A stretch of DNA of 64,000 bases from Morella rubra (lineage: Eukaryota > Streptophyta > Magnoliopsida > Fagales > Myricaceae): assembly GCA_003952965.2 (NCBI GenBank), contig CM025853.1:31342930-31406929 (forward strand), read 5' to 3'. Every line of letters begins with the position of its first letter. Positions within the stretch are counted from its first letter, which is position 1. Below the pieces are notes generated by a model. The model saw only the letters and a list, made by a program, of their open reading frames with translations, made no database searches and had not been told where the DNA came from. Below are positions 37,246 through 50,688 of the stretch, piece by piece. The position numbers were made by a program, and so were the translations under genes.

Positions 37246-38007
37246 GGAGTACCCCATATAACCCCAAAAAAAGAAAGAAAAGAAAAGAAAAAAAAGCAAA
37301 AAAAAGAGCTGCTTAATTTTGACCTTTGTACTGGAGATTTAAAAAATGAAACAAAAACAAGAAAAAGGGGATCACAAGACTTTTTCCATTGATCATTCTT
37401 TCCTGCCTTTTCTTTCTTCTTGTTTTCCCCTTTTCATAAACTTTGACCAGAAAATAAATTTTTTGTTTTATACGACCAGGGGATGGTTCGTCGGTCGGAT
37501 ATCGTCGGGTCTTTAGACGAAACCCTTTTTCAGCATCCCCTCTCTCTAAGTGCTAATATTTATCTCGAAAGGAACTCCTCGTTTTACTATTAATCCTTAA
37601 AACAAGCTTTATACTTGCCGCTCAAAGCCTGTGTCATGGGCCTAAATACTAATCAATGCCTTGTTTATTCCTGGGATACTTAAAACGGTTTGCCGCTTAG
37701 CCTAAACCCAAATGGTTAAGGGGCCTGAACCCCTCGTCTTGGCTCCTCATATCAATAAACGGCATGCCGTTTTCTGTTTCGTGAAACTCATCCCTTGTAA
37801 CCTTGTTTATGTATTGTGCACGTCCAAGCTCCAAGGGACCGCTCGTTCTCAGGAGCTCCCCTCCCTTCCATCAAAGCAGTCCGGTTTGCCAAAGGGAAGG
37901 AAAGTGAGAGCTGTATCTGTTCCGAAGGAAAACGAAAATTCCATTTTGAATCGTTAAGATTCCTCGTGGAACGTCGTCTGCGTAGGAGAGCAGAAATCAA
38001 ATTACTA
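37246..38007. other. KEA 3' region and FolD promoter/leader
   Basis: An A-rich stretch after the KEA stop, then non-coding DNA up to FolD. The two genes are in the same orientation, 762 bp apart. No separate gene is supported. Confidence 0.55.
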
Positions 38008-40626
38008 ATGATCTTCACTGACTGTTCGTCCTCCACGACGGCTCGACTCCTCCCCTTGAGCCGCCAACATGGCGTCGTTACACTTCGCAGGTTACTGGTA
38101 TGTCCTCTCAATGTGGGACCCCCTAGCCGTAGCTTCCCCAGAATCCGAACCCTCACTTTCCACTCTTCGACTTCGCCATCGCCCGTTCTCGCTGGTACGA
38201 GTCCCCACCCCTTCCCCCTCGTTTCTGTTTGGTTGCCCGGAAAATGTCGGAAACCATACAAATGTCGCTTCTTTAAAACCTATACAGCATGTGTGCTTTT
38301 AATACTTCTAACTTGAGTTTGTATTCTCTGAACCCAGCGTTACATTTACGCGTCTTTCTTGTTTTCTCTTTTTTAGGTCTATGTTAGTACTGATATTGTG
38401 ATTCTATTTAGGTCATCTTCATTTCTGTGCCTTTTTCCATATTTTTGCAAAAATTTCTACTTACACGAGAAACCTTTGTTCATTTTTCTTTTCTTATTCA
38501 TTTGGGCATTTTGTCGAAAATGTGAACGTATCTTTGTTCTCTTTTTTTTTTTTAAAAAAAAAAAGTTACTGCCACTACCAGTACGCTCTAACCTTTATTA
38601 TTCATGTGTAGGCCATTTCAAATCTCCCATTTCATTAATTTCTAATTCATTTGTTGTACAGCATCAATGGACACTGAGGCATCTGCTAAAGTGATTGATG
38701 GGAAATCAGTTGCAAAGCAAATCAGAGATGAAATAACTGCTGAAGTATCCAGGATGAAGGATGCAATTGGTGTTATTCCAGGATTAGCGGTTATCCTAGT
38801 TGGTGATAGGAAGGACTCTGCAACATATGTACGCAACAAGAAGAAAGCTTGTGAGTCAGTGGGAATTAATTCTTTTGAAGTGCAACTGCCAGAGGATTCC
38901 ATGGAACAAGAAGTACTCAAGTTTATCTCGGACTTCAATGATGATCCTTCAGTTCATGGAATCCTTGTTCAGTTACCACTGCCTTCTGTAAGCTTCTATA
39001 TCTGAACGCGTTATTCCTTTGCTGAGACGTCTGACATGCTATAATGCAACAATAAAAAAGGATATATTTTATACAGTATATCATTCTGTTTGTATAAAAT
39101 CATGAAGCTTTCTATCCTGCTGCCTTCTACCAATATTTTTGTAATGTCTCATCGGTTCTAAAAATTGCATCCAAATATGTATTGCTTTCCTAGGTGATTC
39201 TTGGCCATTTAGCTGATCCCAATTAGTTGGGATTAAGTCAGTTGAGCCGGGTTAGGCCTCTTATTTGGATGAAAAAAAAAAAATTAATGTCACATCATAT
39301 ATTGGACATTGATATCATTGCTCCAGTTGATGTTCGTTGTGATTCTGAAGCTTATTCTTATCCATATTTGTTTGTGCTTGGGTGCTATTAAGTTAAACAT
39401 TCAGGCATGTTTGGACATCTGTGCATACTGTGGCCTGGCACCATACTTTTTTCTTTGGGCACCAAATTTGCCCTTTTACTTTATAACCCTTAGGTTATAC
39501 AATTAACTAAGTATTATATGCAGTGATTCTGATCTGTTTAGTAATAAGCATTTATAACCATGCTAAGATGTATCAAGCAAAATGTATTTTCGTCTGTGAC
39601 TCATAAAAAAACTGATTTTCTTGTCTTCTTGGAATTTGTACCAGCATTTTAATGAGCAGAACATCTTAAATGCTGTTAGCATTCAGAAAGATGTCGATGG
39701 ATTTCACCCGTTGAACATTGGTCGTCTAGCCATGCGAGGTAGAGAACCCTTGTTTGTTCCATGCACGCCAAAAGGATGCATAGAATTGTTGCATAGATAT
39801 GGCATTAGTATCAAAGGGAAGAGGGCTGTTGTAATTGGCCGGAGCAATATTGTTGGAATGCCTGCAGCTTTATTGCTACAAGTGTGATCTCCTTTTCTCA
39901 AGCATTTCTTATTTCATGATTAGATCGATATAATTTCTCTATGCTTCTCTGTTCCACAACCTGGATTGCAATGTGATGCTCTAAATTTTGCTAGAGAGAA
40001 GATGCTACCATCAGTATAATCCATTCAAGAACCAAGAACCCGGAGGAGTTCACAAGACAAGCAGATATTATCATTTCAGCTGTAGGCCAGCCAAATATGG
40101 TTAGGGGCAGTTGGATAAAGCCTGGTGCGGTTGTCATAGATGTTGGAATTAATCCAGTTGAGGTGGGCAGAACTTTTTGGTCTTTTCAGTCATGCCTAAT
40201 TATCTCTCCGTCTTTCTTGCTCTCTCTCTCTCTCTCTCTCTCTCTCATTCTGCCATTCTGTCATTTAGGCTTTTGTTCTTCCTTAAGAGCTTGTTAGCAA
40301 AAGAAAGAAAGCATTGACGAGGACATCAGATAGTTCTAAAATGATATTGTTCTCAGAAGAAAGAAATTTGATGGATTGTGCCAAAGTGATATTGCTTTCT
40401 ACCTCAGGTCCTCGAGTTTCCATGTTTCTGAGCTGATCGTTTGTGCATATGACAGGATCCAGAAAGTCGTCGTGGCTATCGTTTGGTTGGGGATGTCTGC
40501 TATGAGGAGGCAAGCAAAATTGCTTCAGCAATCACTCCAGTTCCTGGTGGAGTGGGTCCAATGACTATAGCAATGCTTCTCTCAAATACTCTCGTCTCAG
40601 CCAAGAGGATGCACAACTTCCAGTAA
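38008..40626 (+). CDS. FOLD4: Bifunctional methylene-THF dehydrogenase/cyclohydrolase, plastid type
   Basis: FolD interconverts 5,10-methylene-, methenyl- and 10-formyl-tetrahydrofolate with NADP. Five exons (38008-38194, 38662-38987, 39645-39881, 39995-40162, 40456-40626) give 362 residues, about the length of the Arabidopsis plastid isoform. The N-terminal 60 residues ([20 protein letters not shown]...) are Ser/Thr/Arg-rich and resemble a transit peptide. The catalytic domain shows the Y-x-x-x-K pair in [17 protein letters not shown], the substrate loop [26 protein letters not shown], the Rossmann motif [19 protein letters not shown], and the C-terminal signature [13 protein letters not shown]. 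No lesion is seen. A second ATG at 38069 in another frame was rejected. The isoform number is inferred from the transit peptide and gene order. Confidence 0.93.
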
Positions 40627-41814
40627 ACTTCTCTGATTACTGTTACAACAGAGGATGCTTAAGCTCATGCGTTATCACCTTTTCGTTTACCATGGGGTGC
40701 ATTCTCACTCTGGCCTACTCTGTCGTTGGTGTTACATTTTCAAAATAAAGAACGGAAGTCTCGTAAATGATGTGGGCACAAATTTTGGATGATGCTTTAG
40801 AGAGCCTCGTAAAAACTTCCTTACAGAGAATGTCCTTGTGCATTTTGTTTTCATTCTCCGTTGCGTCTTATTTGATGAAAGGAGTTGGCATCCCAGTTCT
40901 AACTTATTGCTGTAGTCAAATCTTACCCATTCGGTTTCAAGTTAACATTTTTATTGTAACGTGTTTCTGATACAGGATGAATTTCCCGTATGCTACAAAT
41001 TTTGCTTAGAGACAAAGAAATGCTTAGAAAGAGAGAAAAGAATACGTATTATCTGGTGCTCTTATAATTTTGTAACTTCTGTGGAAACATAATTACTAGA
41101 CGTTATTCCAATCTAAACACCGTGCAGGGGACTACACGCAAGGTCAATTCATCAAATGAAAATACGTGGCCCGGGCACCAAAACTTCATCAAATGGCCCA
41201 TAAAACAGACGGGATTAACGAACATCTAAGACCTACTTCAACAAGATTTGTCTTCAGTGCTATGAAAGCAACAAGTTCGTGAGAGAGTTCACCTCTGGAC
41301 AGACCCATGCGACCCAGCACAAGGTTAGTGATACATTTCCTCCACTAGTGGAGGTGGAAGATTATAGAAGCAAAGAAAGCGGTTACAATACAACTATAGA
41401 AATGCTATAAAAAAAAATCACGTTTAGATAATCTTAATTAAAACCTAAAAGCCAATTGTAATGGAACTCTTTTAAGCCATTGATTGAACTAAAAGCTTGA
41501 TCTGGTTATGTGAATGACATTTAACAAATTTTGCAGCTGGTCGATTCATGGGCCTCTTGTTGGCAGCACGTCCTTGTTTTGGAATTCTCAATGCGTCGTC
41601 ACAAACGTACAAGTTAGCTTGTGCTTCAGAAACCGCAGGCATGCAGAGTGATACTAAGCAGCAAGCTTCAACAACTTCGGCAGAGTCTGAAGACACAAGC
41701 CAGTGATGAGGCATCTTTAGGAATACCACTCCCAACCAAACAGTTGGACAGGAACGAGGTTGCCCTGTTCTTCGGTGAACCAAAAAGAACATGATTGGCA
41801 ATCCAGAAATGAAG
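40627..41814. other. Convergent 3' regions of FolD and Taspase
   Basis: FolD (plus) and the threonine aspartase (minus) end toward each other across about 1.2 kb. A long minus-strand frame (41472-42071) crosses the last Taspase exon in the wrong frame and is not a gene. Confidence 0.6.
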
Positions 41815-44800
41815 TCAACGCAATTTTTTCTCCACAAGATCAATTCGTGATTCGAAGTGGTCAATTCCAGTTTTGCTCTGCTCCTTTTTACTCCTAAGAA
41901 TGGAGACCTGAAAGGCATTTCAAACGAAAATGTAGCATCTGATTTCATAATGGCTCTCTCGCAAATTGTTCTACATAAAGCGATGGGCATACACCCTTTG
42001 GATGGAAAAAGGCGCACCAATAGACAGCCGTCTCGATGAATTAGTAGCATTATTTGTGATTCGAAGAACATTGATAGAAAAGTTGATGATCAGGATCAGG
42101 GCTCTAATTTACATGTTCATTACATCATTTGAGTACTTCATTGGCAGTAGGTTGTGGGGATCTGAGAGACTGTTGTGGACGTTAAAGATGCTTTGAACTC
42201 ATAGGAGTAAACATGGGTGTCCCAAAATTGGGATGAAAATAAAACTGAGGCCTTAGTGATTAGCAGAAGATCCAGAAAGGAGGGATGCTTTTGGCATATG
42301 AAATCTTCTAGGGTCTGTTTAGACTAGTCCAAAGTCAAAGGACGGTGGAGTGCCCGTAATCGTTGAGCTTGGCATCAAAAGAATTTGCCTCTTCCCAATT
42401 TAGGCCCAAAATTGATATGAAAAACGAAAGCGGAAAAATCATAGGAAACAAAAGAGGTTAGTAACATTATGATTTAACAGATTGTGATACCTTGGGCCGG
42501 TCCATAGAGTTCCCAAAGTATCCCACTCCAAAAGACAATGAAGTGTAAGCAGCTGCAATCTCTATAGCTTTGAGCTTTGCTGAATTCCCTGGAACCTAAA
42601 GCAACATATAAGTACATAATCCTTCCTGACAAGACAACGGAAAAGTAACAGTCAGGGGCTCACCATTATAGGAGCATCAGCTTGCACAATTAGAATCCCA
42701 GCACTTCCATCAGTACCATAGTGTCTGCTCTCTTGAATTACAGAGCGTAAAACTTTCATGCAGGCAGTGGCAGGACCAACCTGCGAACTAAGCAATTAAT
42801 ACAACCATGTCAGCCACATAAAATGGGCTCACGCGGATGAGTCGCGCAAAACTCAGATAGGGAAACAACAGAATCATCCATTGAACACCTCAATAGCAGA
42901 GTTCTTTGCATCCTTTTTTTTTTTTTTTCTCTTTAAAACAAAATATAAAATAAACCAGGAGAAGTTCAAGATCTTTAGGCATATATAACTATCATGTGTG
43001 TGTCAGGTAACCGATGTATAATCAGAGGCCTGTTTTGTTTGGGCATGATCAAGTACAAAACCATTTCATTTGGATCAACTAGCTACTTAACCGGTCAGAT
43101 GGGTCAGTTCAGCTCCAATGCAATAGCTATGCAAAAGACCAACATACTTGACAATTCGGAACATCACTGAGCAGTCATTTACTGGCCTTAGCTGTTATCC
43201 AGGCTGTTCCCCTCTCAACAACAAAATTTATCCCCCATCATCTAAAAGCAGTCAATTTCCATGCTCATACTTGAATAGGTCATCAGTACTGCAAGAACAA
43301 ATATCCCCATTGGTGATAACCTATTGTCTCCGCTACAAACTATTTTTAAAAGGATTGGACGAACTGGTATGAGTCTTTTGCAAGCTTATATGACCGCCAT
43401 ATAGCATTCATGATAACTGAATGCACGGTTGAAGCTCAGGGGAAAAAAATAAACAGTTCAAAAACGCAAAAGAAAATGTTGATTAAAGCTGACACCCAAA
43501 CAACATCATATCCAAATAACAAATGGTATTAAATGCTTTTCCCGTATAGAGATGCATACATTGATGATGAGACACAGCACTCCCGAGCTGCAAAACCTCT
43601 CATTAGGTGCTCTCCTGCACCAGTAACACAACACCCGACTATGAATGGAGCTCCAAAGGGGCCCTTTGAGGATGCCCAACAACCTGAACCATACATAGCC
43701 GCTAGTCCTACACGCCCACCAACCTGTTCTTTTGATAGGAGAGACCAGTTAGAAATTATCTACACTACTAACAGAAGGGCATTACAGAAATACAAACGTA
43801 AATTGCAAGAAGCATCGTAACCTTCAGCGCAATACCACCACTTGAGGCCCCAGATGCTATGTGACCTTCTGCATCAATACAGATAACTCCAACAGTATCC
43901 ATGATGCAATCCTCTCCCAATGCACTTGGTTTAGTTAACTCGCGGGCCCCATTTCCCCTTGAAGAGGGACATGATTGAGCTTCTAAATCCAAAAGACAAA
44001 AGAAATAAACACTCAGTTCGCATATCATTCTATGTAACAGAGGAGCTGCTTTAAACAATGGTTTTGTAAAATGGGTTTCCAGCCCACATATACTTAATAG
44101 AAGAAATATGTCATTTACATACTTCTTAGAAGCACAGAGGCATTACAAAGAACACAAGGCTAAAACACCATTTGCAAGGTCAAAAGGGGATGCTATATCA
44201 ACTTCCCTTGCCATGAAATGTAGCAATGGAGATAACGTTCACACTATTTATATCATCAATAAAAGGGGAATGATCTGTCCACTATCAAGCGAAGATGAAA
44301 TACCTGATACTGGAGCAGTCTCTTGTGGACTGAAAGAAAGTCCAGCAGAAGATTCTATCTTAGCTTTGGCATCGTCCACCATTGCTTTGTAGTTTTTCCA
44401 CTGTGATTTTGCCCTTTCTGTAACCAGCCACTGTTTCAAAGTTGAAAAGATCATCCTACCCATTGTTAGAAGTATTAAAGAATTCTATTACATAAAAATC
44501 AGGGACCTAAAATATTGTTAAATCAATATGTTCAAGAGGATATATCTTCCATATTCTCCTTTCAGGTTAGATGAGGGGGTAACAAAATTACGCATGAAAA
44601 ACTAAAAGATATGACCTCATCAGCCTCATCTATTGTTGCTGGTAAAGCAACGCCCTTGGATTTTGCCCATGTTCGAGCTCCTTCGCCAACCAAAAAGCTG
44701 TGCAACATGATTTTTTGTCCAAGAATGAAGTAAAAGAAAAAAAGAAAAAGAAATCGTCAGGTCCAAATCAAGTTTATATTATGCACTTGTAAAATCTTAG

Positions 44801-46921
44801 AACTTTGATTATTGTGCATCCTCAGGAAGGTGGAATTTGTTCATATACACATGGAGAAAACAGGTAGCAAAAAGTAATTGTATGGTGATATGTTAGGCAC
44901 ACAGAAAAAATAATAATAATATCATTCTTAGAAGCCCAGCATGTCCAGAAAGGCAGATATAGAGTTGAGGATTATTGTTAAACACAATTCTTGGCCCTCT
45001 GGACCAGGCTGCATGAATTCTTCCAATAATTATACAACAAAGGAGAACTCTTATTCTATGTGCAGAACAAGGGGGAAAGGGACATTCACACTGATTTATA
45101 TAAAAAAAAGCAACTAATACAATAAGTTCGAGAACAAGACTAGGAAGGAGGAACAGGGTGGCGGAAAGAACCAAAGTCATCCAATAGGTAAAAGAGAAGC
45201 AAGGTAGGGCAACAATTACATGGGAGGTATTCGACCCAACAGTGAAGATCCCACAATTTGATCCTTAGCCAATAAAGAAGCAATCTGGATAGCATTGCGT
45301 ACACCTGATCTACAACATATGAAACGAACATTCATAACTTCATATTTTTTTTCCTTCTTCACAAGTGCCATTCAGTAAATTATCGGGATCTAGATTCAAA
45401 CCAAAATGCAAAAGCTAATTTGATAACATAAGCGTATAAACCAAGGAAATTGCTGGTGACACAATCTCATTCGCTAACTAGGAAAACATGTAATGCTCAG
45501 CATTAAAAATACCTGGCACTGCCCCAACAGCTCCAAAGGCTCCAGAATGACCATCCATAATACTGGCATCACATTCTACATGACCATCTTCCGTCAAATT
45601 GGAGCCTCGACCTGCATTAGTGCAAGGATCATCCTGTAATGAAATATTGTATTATAAGATCTCTTTAAACATGACACAATAGATCTACATGAAAACTGAC
45701 TTTAGCATAAAATGGTTCATCTCTAGCTATAGAAAAAAGCCCCTTATCCTTCTTAGAAGTAAACGAGGAGGGAATATGTACTCTAATAGAAATCCGACAT
45801 CAGTTTTAGATGATAGATAACCAAAAGATAGGTACATACTTCTTTACTACTCCAACTTCCTATCAATTACTCTACGAAGGCCACATATGTTGTAACCTAG
45901 CAAGGAACATTCCACTCCACCTCTTATTGTGTTCCAGCAAATAGATTTAAACTTCTCCCAAGAATTTCATAAACCTGAACAAACTATGCTTCCGAGGAAC
46001 TAAAGATCCTCACATATTAATAGTTATCATGATGCATTCCCACATTGAATTGACAGCTCAATACAACTTGCTCCTTGTAAACAGCCACAAATAATACTTT
46101 CACAAAGTATAAGCTCTAAAACATCTCAATTACTGGTTGTACTCATATAACAACACTCCAACATTTTGAGATATATGTAACAAATTACATACTGCCTTCT
46201 CCGCATGATAAACTAACAAACCAACCAAGACATCCATACATCTGTATATGTGTGCTTTGAGAGAGGACATTATACCTCTAATACATTAATAGCTGCAGAA
46301 ACAGCATCTAAGCATCTGCCAGAGCCCTGAAACGAACACAACAGAACATATAAAGCATACATTGGTAGCCCGACCACCTTAACAGCCTACACATCTTTTT
46401 CGGTAAAACGTACGATCATCATCCTCATCCAAAACAAATCCTTTCTTACTTCGCCTGAGTCATGCATGCTTTACTACTGAATTAAAGAAAAAAAAAATCG
46501 CTGGCCAACATTCGGTCAACAAAGAACCTCGTTTCTGAAAGAACTCAATCCAAATTTATATTATTTCTTAAACTTTTTTGTGTTACGAAATGCACAAAAT
46601 AAATCTAAAATTTTTGATAGCATTTCCTAAGGCACTTATCAGAAAACAAGAGAAGGCAAAAGGGAAAAAAAAAAAAAAAACGATTCCGGATTTGTTATCC
46701 GATCGGTTTTCCCGTGGATTCAAGGGAACCGAATGAAAAGTGGAATGTGTTTGTGTGCGCGCGCGAGAGAGAGAGACCTTGCGAAGAACTGAAGCAGCGG
46801 CGAGGCAAGCACGTTTCATAGCAGACCTAAGGAATTTCTCGTTAGAAGGCGCGTGATATCCTGCGCCTACGTGCACTGCTACGAAGAATCTTCGGCTTTG
46901 ATCCTCCACCTCGGAAGCCAT
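41815..46921 (-). CDS. Threonine aspartase (Taspase-1-like)
   Basis: An N-terminal-nucleophile hydrolase of the type 2 asparaginase family. The precursor cuts itself and exposes a catalytic threonine; the animal enzyme then cleaves proteins after aspartate, but plant substrates are not known to me. Eleven exons on the minus strand (46778-46921, 46276-46326, 45513-45633, 45220-45304, 44616-44697, 44304-44430, 43822-43982, 43560-43723, 42664-42787, 42491-42595, 41815-41907) give 418 residues; human Taspase-1 has 420. Diagnostic parts are [54 protein letters not shown], and the nucleophile Thr233 in [20 protein letters not shown]. It ends [17 protein letters not shown]. Exon 9 uses the AG that gives [13 protein letters not shown], since an AG 6 nt further on breaks the frame. 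No lesion seen. Confidence 0.93.
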
Positions 46922-47614
46922 GGAATTCTATTATCTATGAAAAACAGAGCGCAAGAAAGCTCGCGTCAAGTACAGTGACCGTAAAGCAAGACGAGCAAAG
47001 AGAAGAAGAGGAAAAGTCCTTTGAAGCTCTAAGTTCTAAGTTCTCAGTTCTCCGTGATTCCTTAGACAAACAACAACGACATTACAACTGCTGTCGTTTA
47101 GACAAAAAAGCACGCCGCAAATCGTTTCCATATCTGTCTCTCTCTAGTCCGGAGCTCTCATGGTCAACTCCACGGCCACACGAGCGACTCGCGTGACTTA
47201 GATATGACCCCTAAACTTCTTGTCTTTTTCATTGACGCCCCCAGGCTTGTAGTCAAACCCAGTGAGCCTGGCGGGAGTTGGGCTTATGTGAAGAGCTTTT
47301 TTGGGTGGGCCGAGAGTTGATGAAGGTAGAAAAGCAGTGGTACATCGGGTGCATTAAGAGAGCCTCTAGCCCAAATGAAGAGATAATCACTGTGTAGATT
47401 GTCCACTATTTTTCCTGGGCACGCAAATTGCCCATAAATGAGAGCAATACATAGGAATCACACTTCAAAAATGAATTACAGTCCTTTCCATACATAGAGG
47501 CAGCTACTCCTGCCTAACATGTTTATTCATTAATTTAGCTCGGGAAAAAAAGAAAAGAAAAATACAACTAAATTACAAATGGCATAGGTTTGAAAATAAA
47601 GAAATCGCTGATGC
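46922..47614. other. Taspase upstream region and PMM 3' region
   Basis: Both genes are on the minus strand, so this holds the 3' untranslated region of PMM and the promoter of Taspase. The open frame 46975-47196 has low-complexity, charged composition and is not called. Confidence 0.5.
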
Positions 47615-50600
47615 TCAGGCGTTTGCAAGGAAGAGAGCTTTACACTTCTCCATTGTATCTTCAGGGCTAGTAACTGAGAAAAAGAAAACACGTACAGTCA
47701 GTATCAGTATAACACCATAATTGTACAAATAATATTTGGATACATGGCAGTCGTGGATCCCCATCCATTAGGGTAATTTGGTCTCCACATTTAGTTTACT
47801 GCATTTCTAGGGAGTCCATTTTTTAGTGCTTGGCATTTGAAGCAAGTTTTTCCCAGTTCGTGTTAGAATATTCACAAGATTTTGGAAAACAATGTTTGTC
47901 TTACATGCTCAAATCTTTTTATCGGCACCACTTATTTCCTCTAATTTCTCCACCATATGATGGAAATGTGTATTTAAATGCTATTGAAAAGGAAAACGCA
48001 ATGACTTTTCACTTCCAAAGGAAACTGTATGAGTTGTGTTCAAGTGCAGAGCTGACCCGTGTGACCAATGGTTCTTTCTGATTCGAATATTTCATGGTCA
48101 TTTCCTCCCTGCTCAAACAAAAAACCAAAACTCCTTCATTAGTATGGATAAAGAGTTAGACTAACCTAAATGTAATGGCCAAAATTTGGTGTAAAGTGTG
48201 ACAATGCCACCTAGTTCCATAATAAAGTCATCAACGTTTGTCGAACCACGGGGTCTTTGTAGTTCCAATAACAAAAACTAAAATACCGTAACTTACTAAC
48301 TTCTATGTTGTGAAAGACATAAATCTAAATTCTGTCGTATTTTCTTTTCATCCTCTAAAGCAGTCAGCTTTGGCCTCTGGCCATAAAGATCTCTTACCCA
48401 AAAGAACAATGCCATTACATGGGGAACTAAGGAGTAATTCATTCCAAAGGTCAAGGTTGATCATTTGCTCGACGAGTCAACATAGAAAAAACAGCCTAAT
48501 CATTTATTCAACTTATTTAAAGAGATGAAATGGAACCAAAGGGCTGACCTTGTACGTTTTGTCACCAAAGAAATGGATTTCACTGAACTGATCTAGGTAT
48601 CTCAAACAGTATGTCTTGTCCCAACCTTGAGGGAAAACCTGTTCCAAGTGATAGGCATCAAATTTAGGTTCAGTGGCAGTTCCACTTGCCTTCTAATTTA
48701 CCAAAAACCCAACAGTCATCACAATATACTGAAGACAAAGTATAACTATCTGGTGCAACTCACATCAAAACTGATCTCTCCTCCTATTGAAAATGTCAGG
48801 TTAAGGTGAGCAAACTTCTCGCGAAGCACAGAGATCATTTTTGGGCGAATATTATGCACCTGAAACCTCAATTGAATGTTTTGGTCCATGTTATATCCGG
48901 CACCACATAAAAGCAATAGCATCAACACAGAATAAAGTGAGCTTTCATATTTTTGGGTAAAAGAAAGAGTCAAATTGTTTTTACCTTGTCATACTTTTCA
49001 TATTCATCCCTTTCTTCTTGGCTGCAGTTTCGGCCAATTGGTGATACATTGAGCATGCCACTTCGGAACTCTATAAACGTTCCCCTAATGATATTTCAAA
49101 AAGAACATCTTGCTAAGCTTAACACACAAAAATGAATACAGATTTGGGGGTTTAGTTCCACTAACCTTTTGATAGGGATATCCAAGTCAGCAATATAATG
49201 AAGGGTAAAGTTGATAATTTCCTGCACAAATACAGTCTATAAGGACAAGAATGATAAATCTGGCACTGTAGAAACTGTTTTGTGCATGTATTCTTTGGCC
49301 TACAACAACTCTACGACCTACAGACCCAACAAGCATTCTCATCATCCGTTATATTTGTAGCCTAATAGAACAATATTTCATAAATCAGACAGATACTTCT
49401 AACCATTAATCATGAGTTCTCTGGTATGCAGGCATGTATATGTGAGGGAGATCAATGGTTCTACCTCCACAAATGTAAGAAATGCAGAAAGGGCCAATAT
49501 AGGTTTCTCAAGAGTATGATACTGGGAGTTTTCCAGATGAGTAACTAAACTGGTCTTTCATTTAATACTGGAAGATCATTACCTTGAGTTTGTCTTCTCC
49601 AAGAAATGACTTCAAGCTCTGGTCAATGGAAGGAAAACAACACGTCAAAGTGATATACCTTGAATGACTTTAGTCCGTACACATGAGACTGCTTTCTTTA
49701 TTCTAGGTTTTTGCTGTAACTAATACCTGGGTGCCAATTAGCTTCCCAGCTTTATGAGCCACAAGGCCATTCTCAGAAAATACATAATCGTAATCATGAA
49801 TAACTGCACAGAGAAGAGAGTTGATCAATAGAAGTCACCTAAATACTAAATTTAGTAAAGTAGACAACTTGTTTTGGCAGGCAATCTTTGATGGCCATAG
49901 AATGATGCTATACACTCAGACATCAAATGAACCCCCCACCCACCCACAACAACAAAAAAGCTTATAAAGGTTGAACTCGAAACCAATTGCTAATCTGAAA
50001 AAAGATAATACTTTGTCACGGCTTATGATAGATATCCGTGCAATGAACATGGTTGAAAGCTAAGCACCAAAGTCTACTTTCAGATGATGTTGAAAACAAC
50101 AAATAATCAAACAGTTCTTCGTTTTTAGCTTGTTTCCAACACTTTATCTTCTTAAAAAAGCTAAGAGCTCAACAGTACACACCTGTCTTCCCAAGCTGCT
50201 CTGATATTTTACTAAGGTCAGATCCTCCCACAACACCGACTGTCACAACCTGCAATCAGAAAAACCAATTATTCCAGCACTTATGCTCGGTCACAACTCA
50301 AAAACATTTCCCAAAATGCCAGAGTTAATACTGATCAATCACATACCTTTCGTAGTTCCCGCATGAACTCAAACATCTGAGGAGTGACCACCTACCATTT
50401 TAGTGGAAAAAACATTGGATTAAAGACTCAAGCCCATATGTAAAAATGATATAATATATTGGTCTAATGCGACGTATCTGTGCAAGAACTACTTGCTAGA
50501 CGGATCCTATGCTGCTATGGCCATAATCGTTAAAAAAAAAAAAAAAAAAACTCAAGACAATATATGAACTAAAAATTATTTATGTTAAAGAAAAAAAAAA

Positions 50601-50688
50601 CTCAGGAGAAAACGGTTACCTTTCTAGGAGCAGTAAGGGTCCCATCAACATCAAATAAAGCAATTAAACCAGGCTTCCTGACAGCCAT
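47615..50688 (-). CDS. PMM: Phosphomannomutase
   Basis: Converts mannose-6-phosphate to mannose-1-phosphate in the cytosol, feeding GDP-mannose for glycosylation and ascorbate synthesis. Eleven minus-strand exons (50620-50688, 50347-50391, 50183-50249, 49727-49803, 49583-49618, 49166-49221, 48985-49084, 48764-48859, 48549-48638, 48057-48108, 47615-47673) give 248 residues, the usual length for eukaryotic PMM. The HAD motif I is FDVDGT with nucleophile Asp13 and acid/base Asp15. Further conserved blocks are [88 protein letters not shown] and [16 protein letters not shown]. All catalytic motifs are intact. The start [12 protein letters not shown] fits the family. Confidence 0.95.

Noticed and set aside
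37788-38302. Overlapping long frames at the FolD 5' end, including an ATG at 38069
   Set aside because: Only the frame starting at 38008 gives the plastid FolD N-terminus and joins exon 2 in phase.
41472-42071. A 199-codon minus-strand frame downstream of the Taspase gene
   Set aside because: The true last Taspase exon (41815-41907) lies inside it in another frame, with a good acceptor and the expected C-terminal sequence. The long frame has no family motif.
42779-42787. Splicing Taspase exon 9 at the AG closest to the GPATAC motif
   Set aside because: That AG puts the exon out of phase with exon 8. The AG six bases earlier gives SQVGPATAC in frame.
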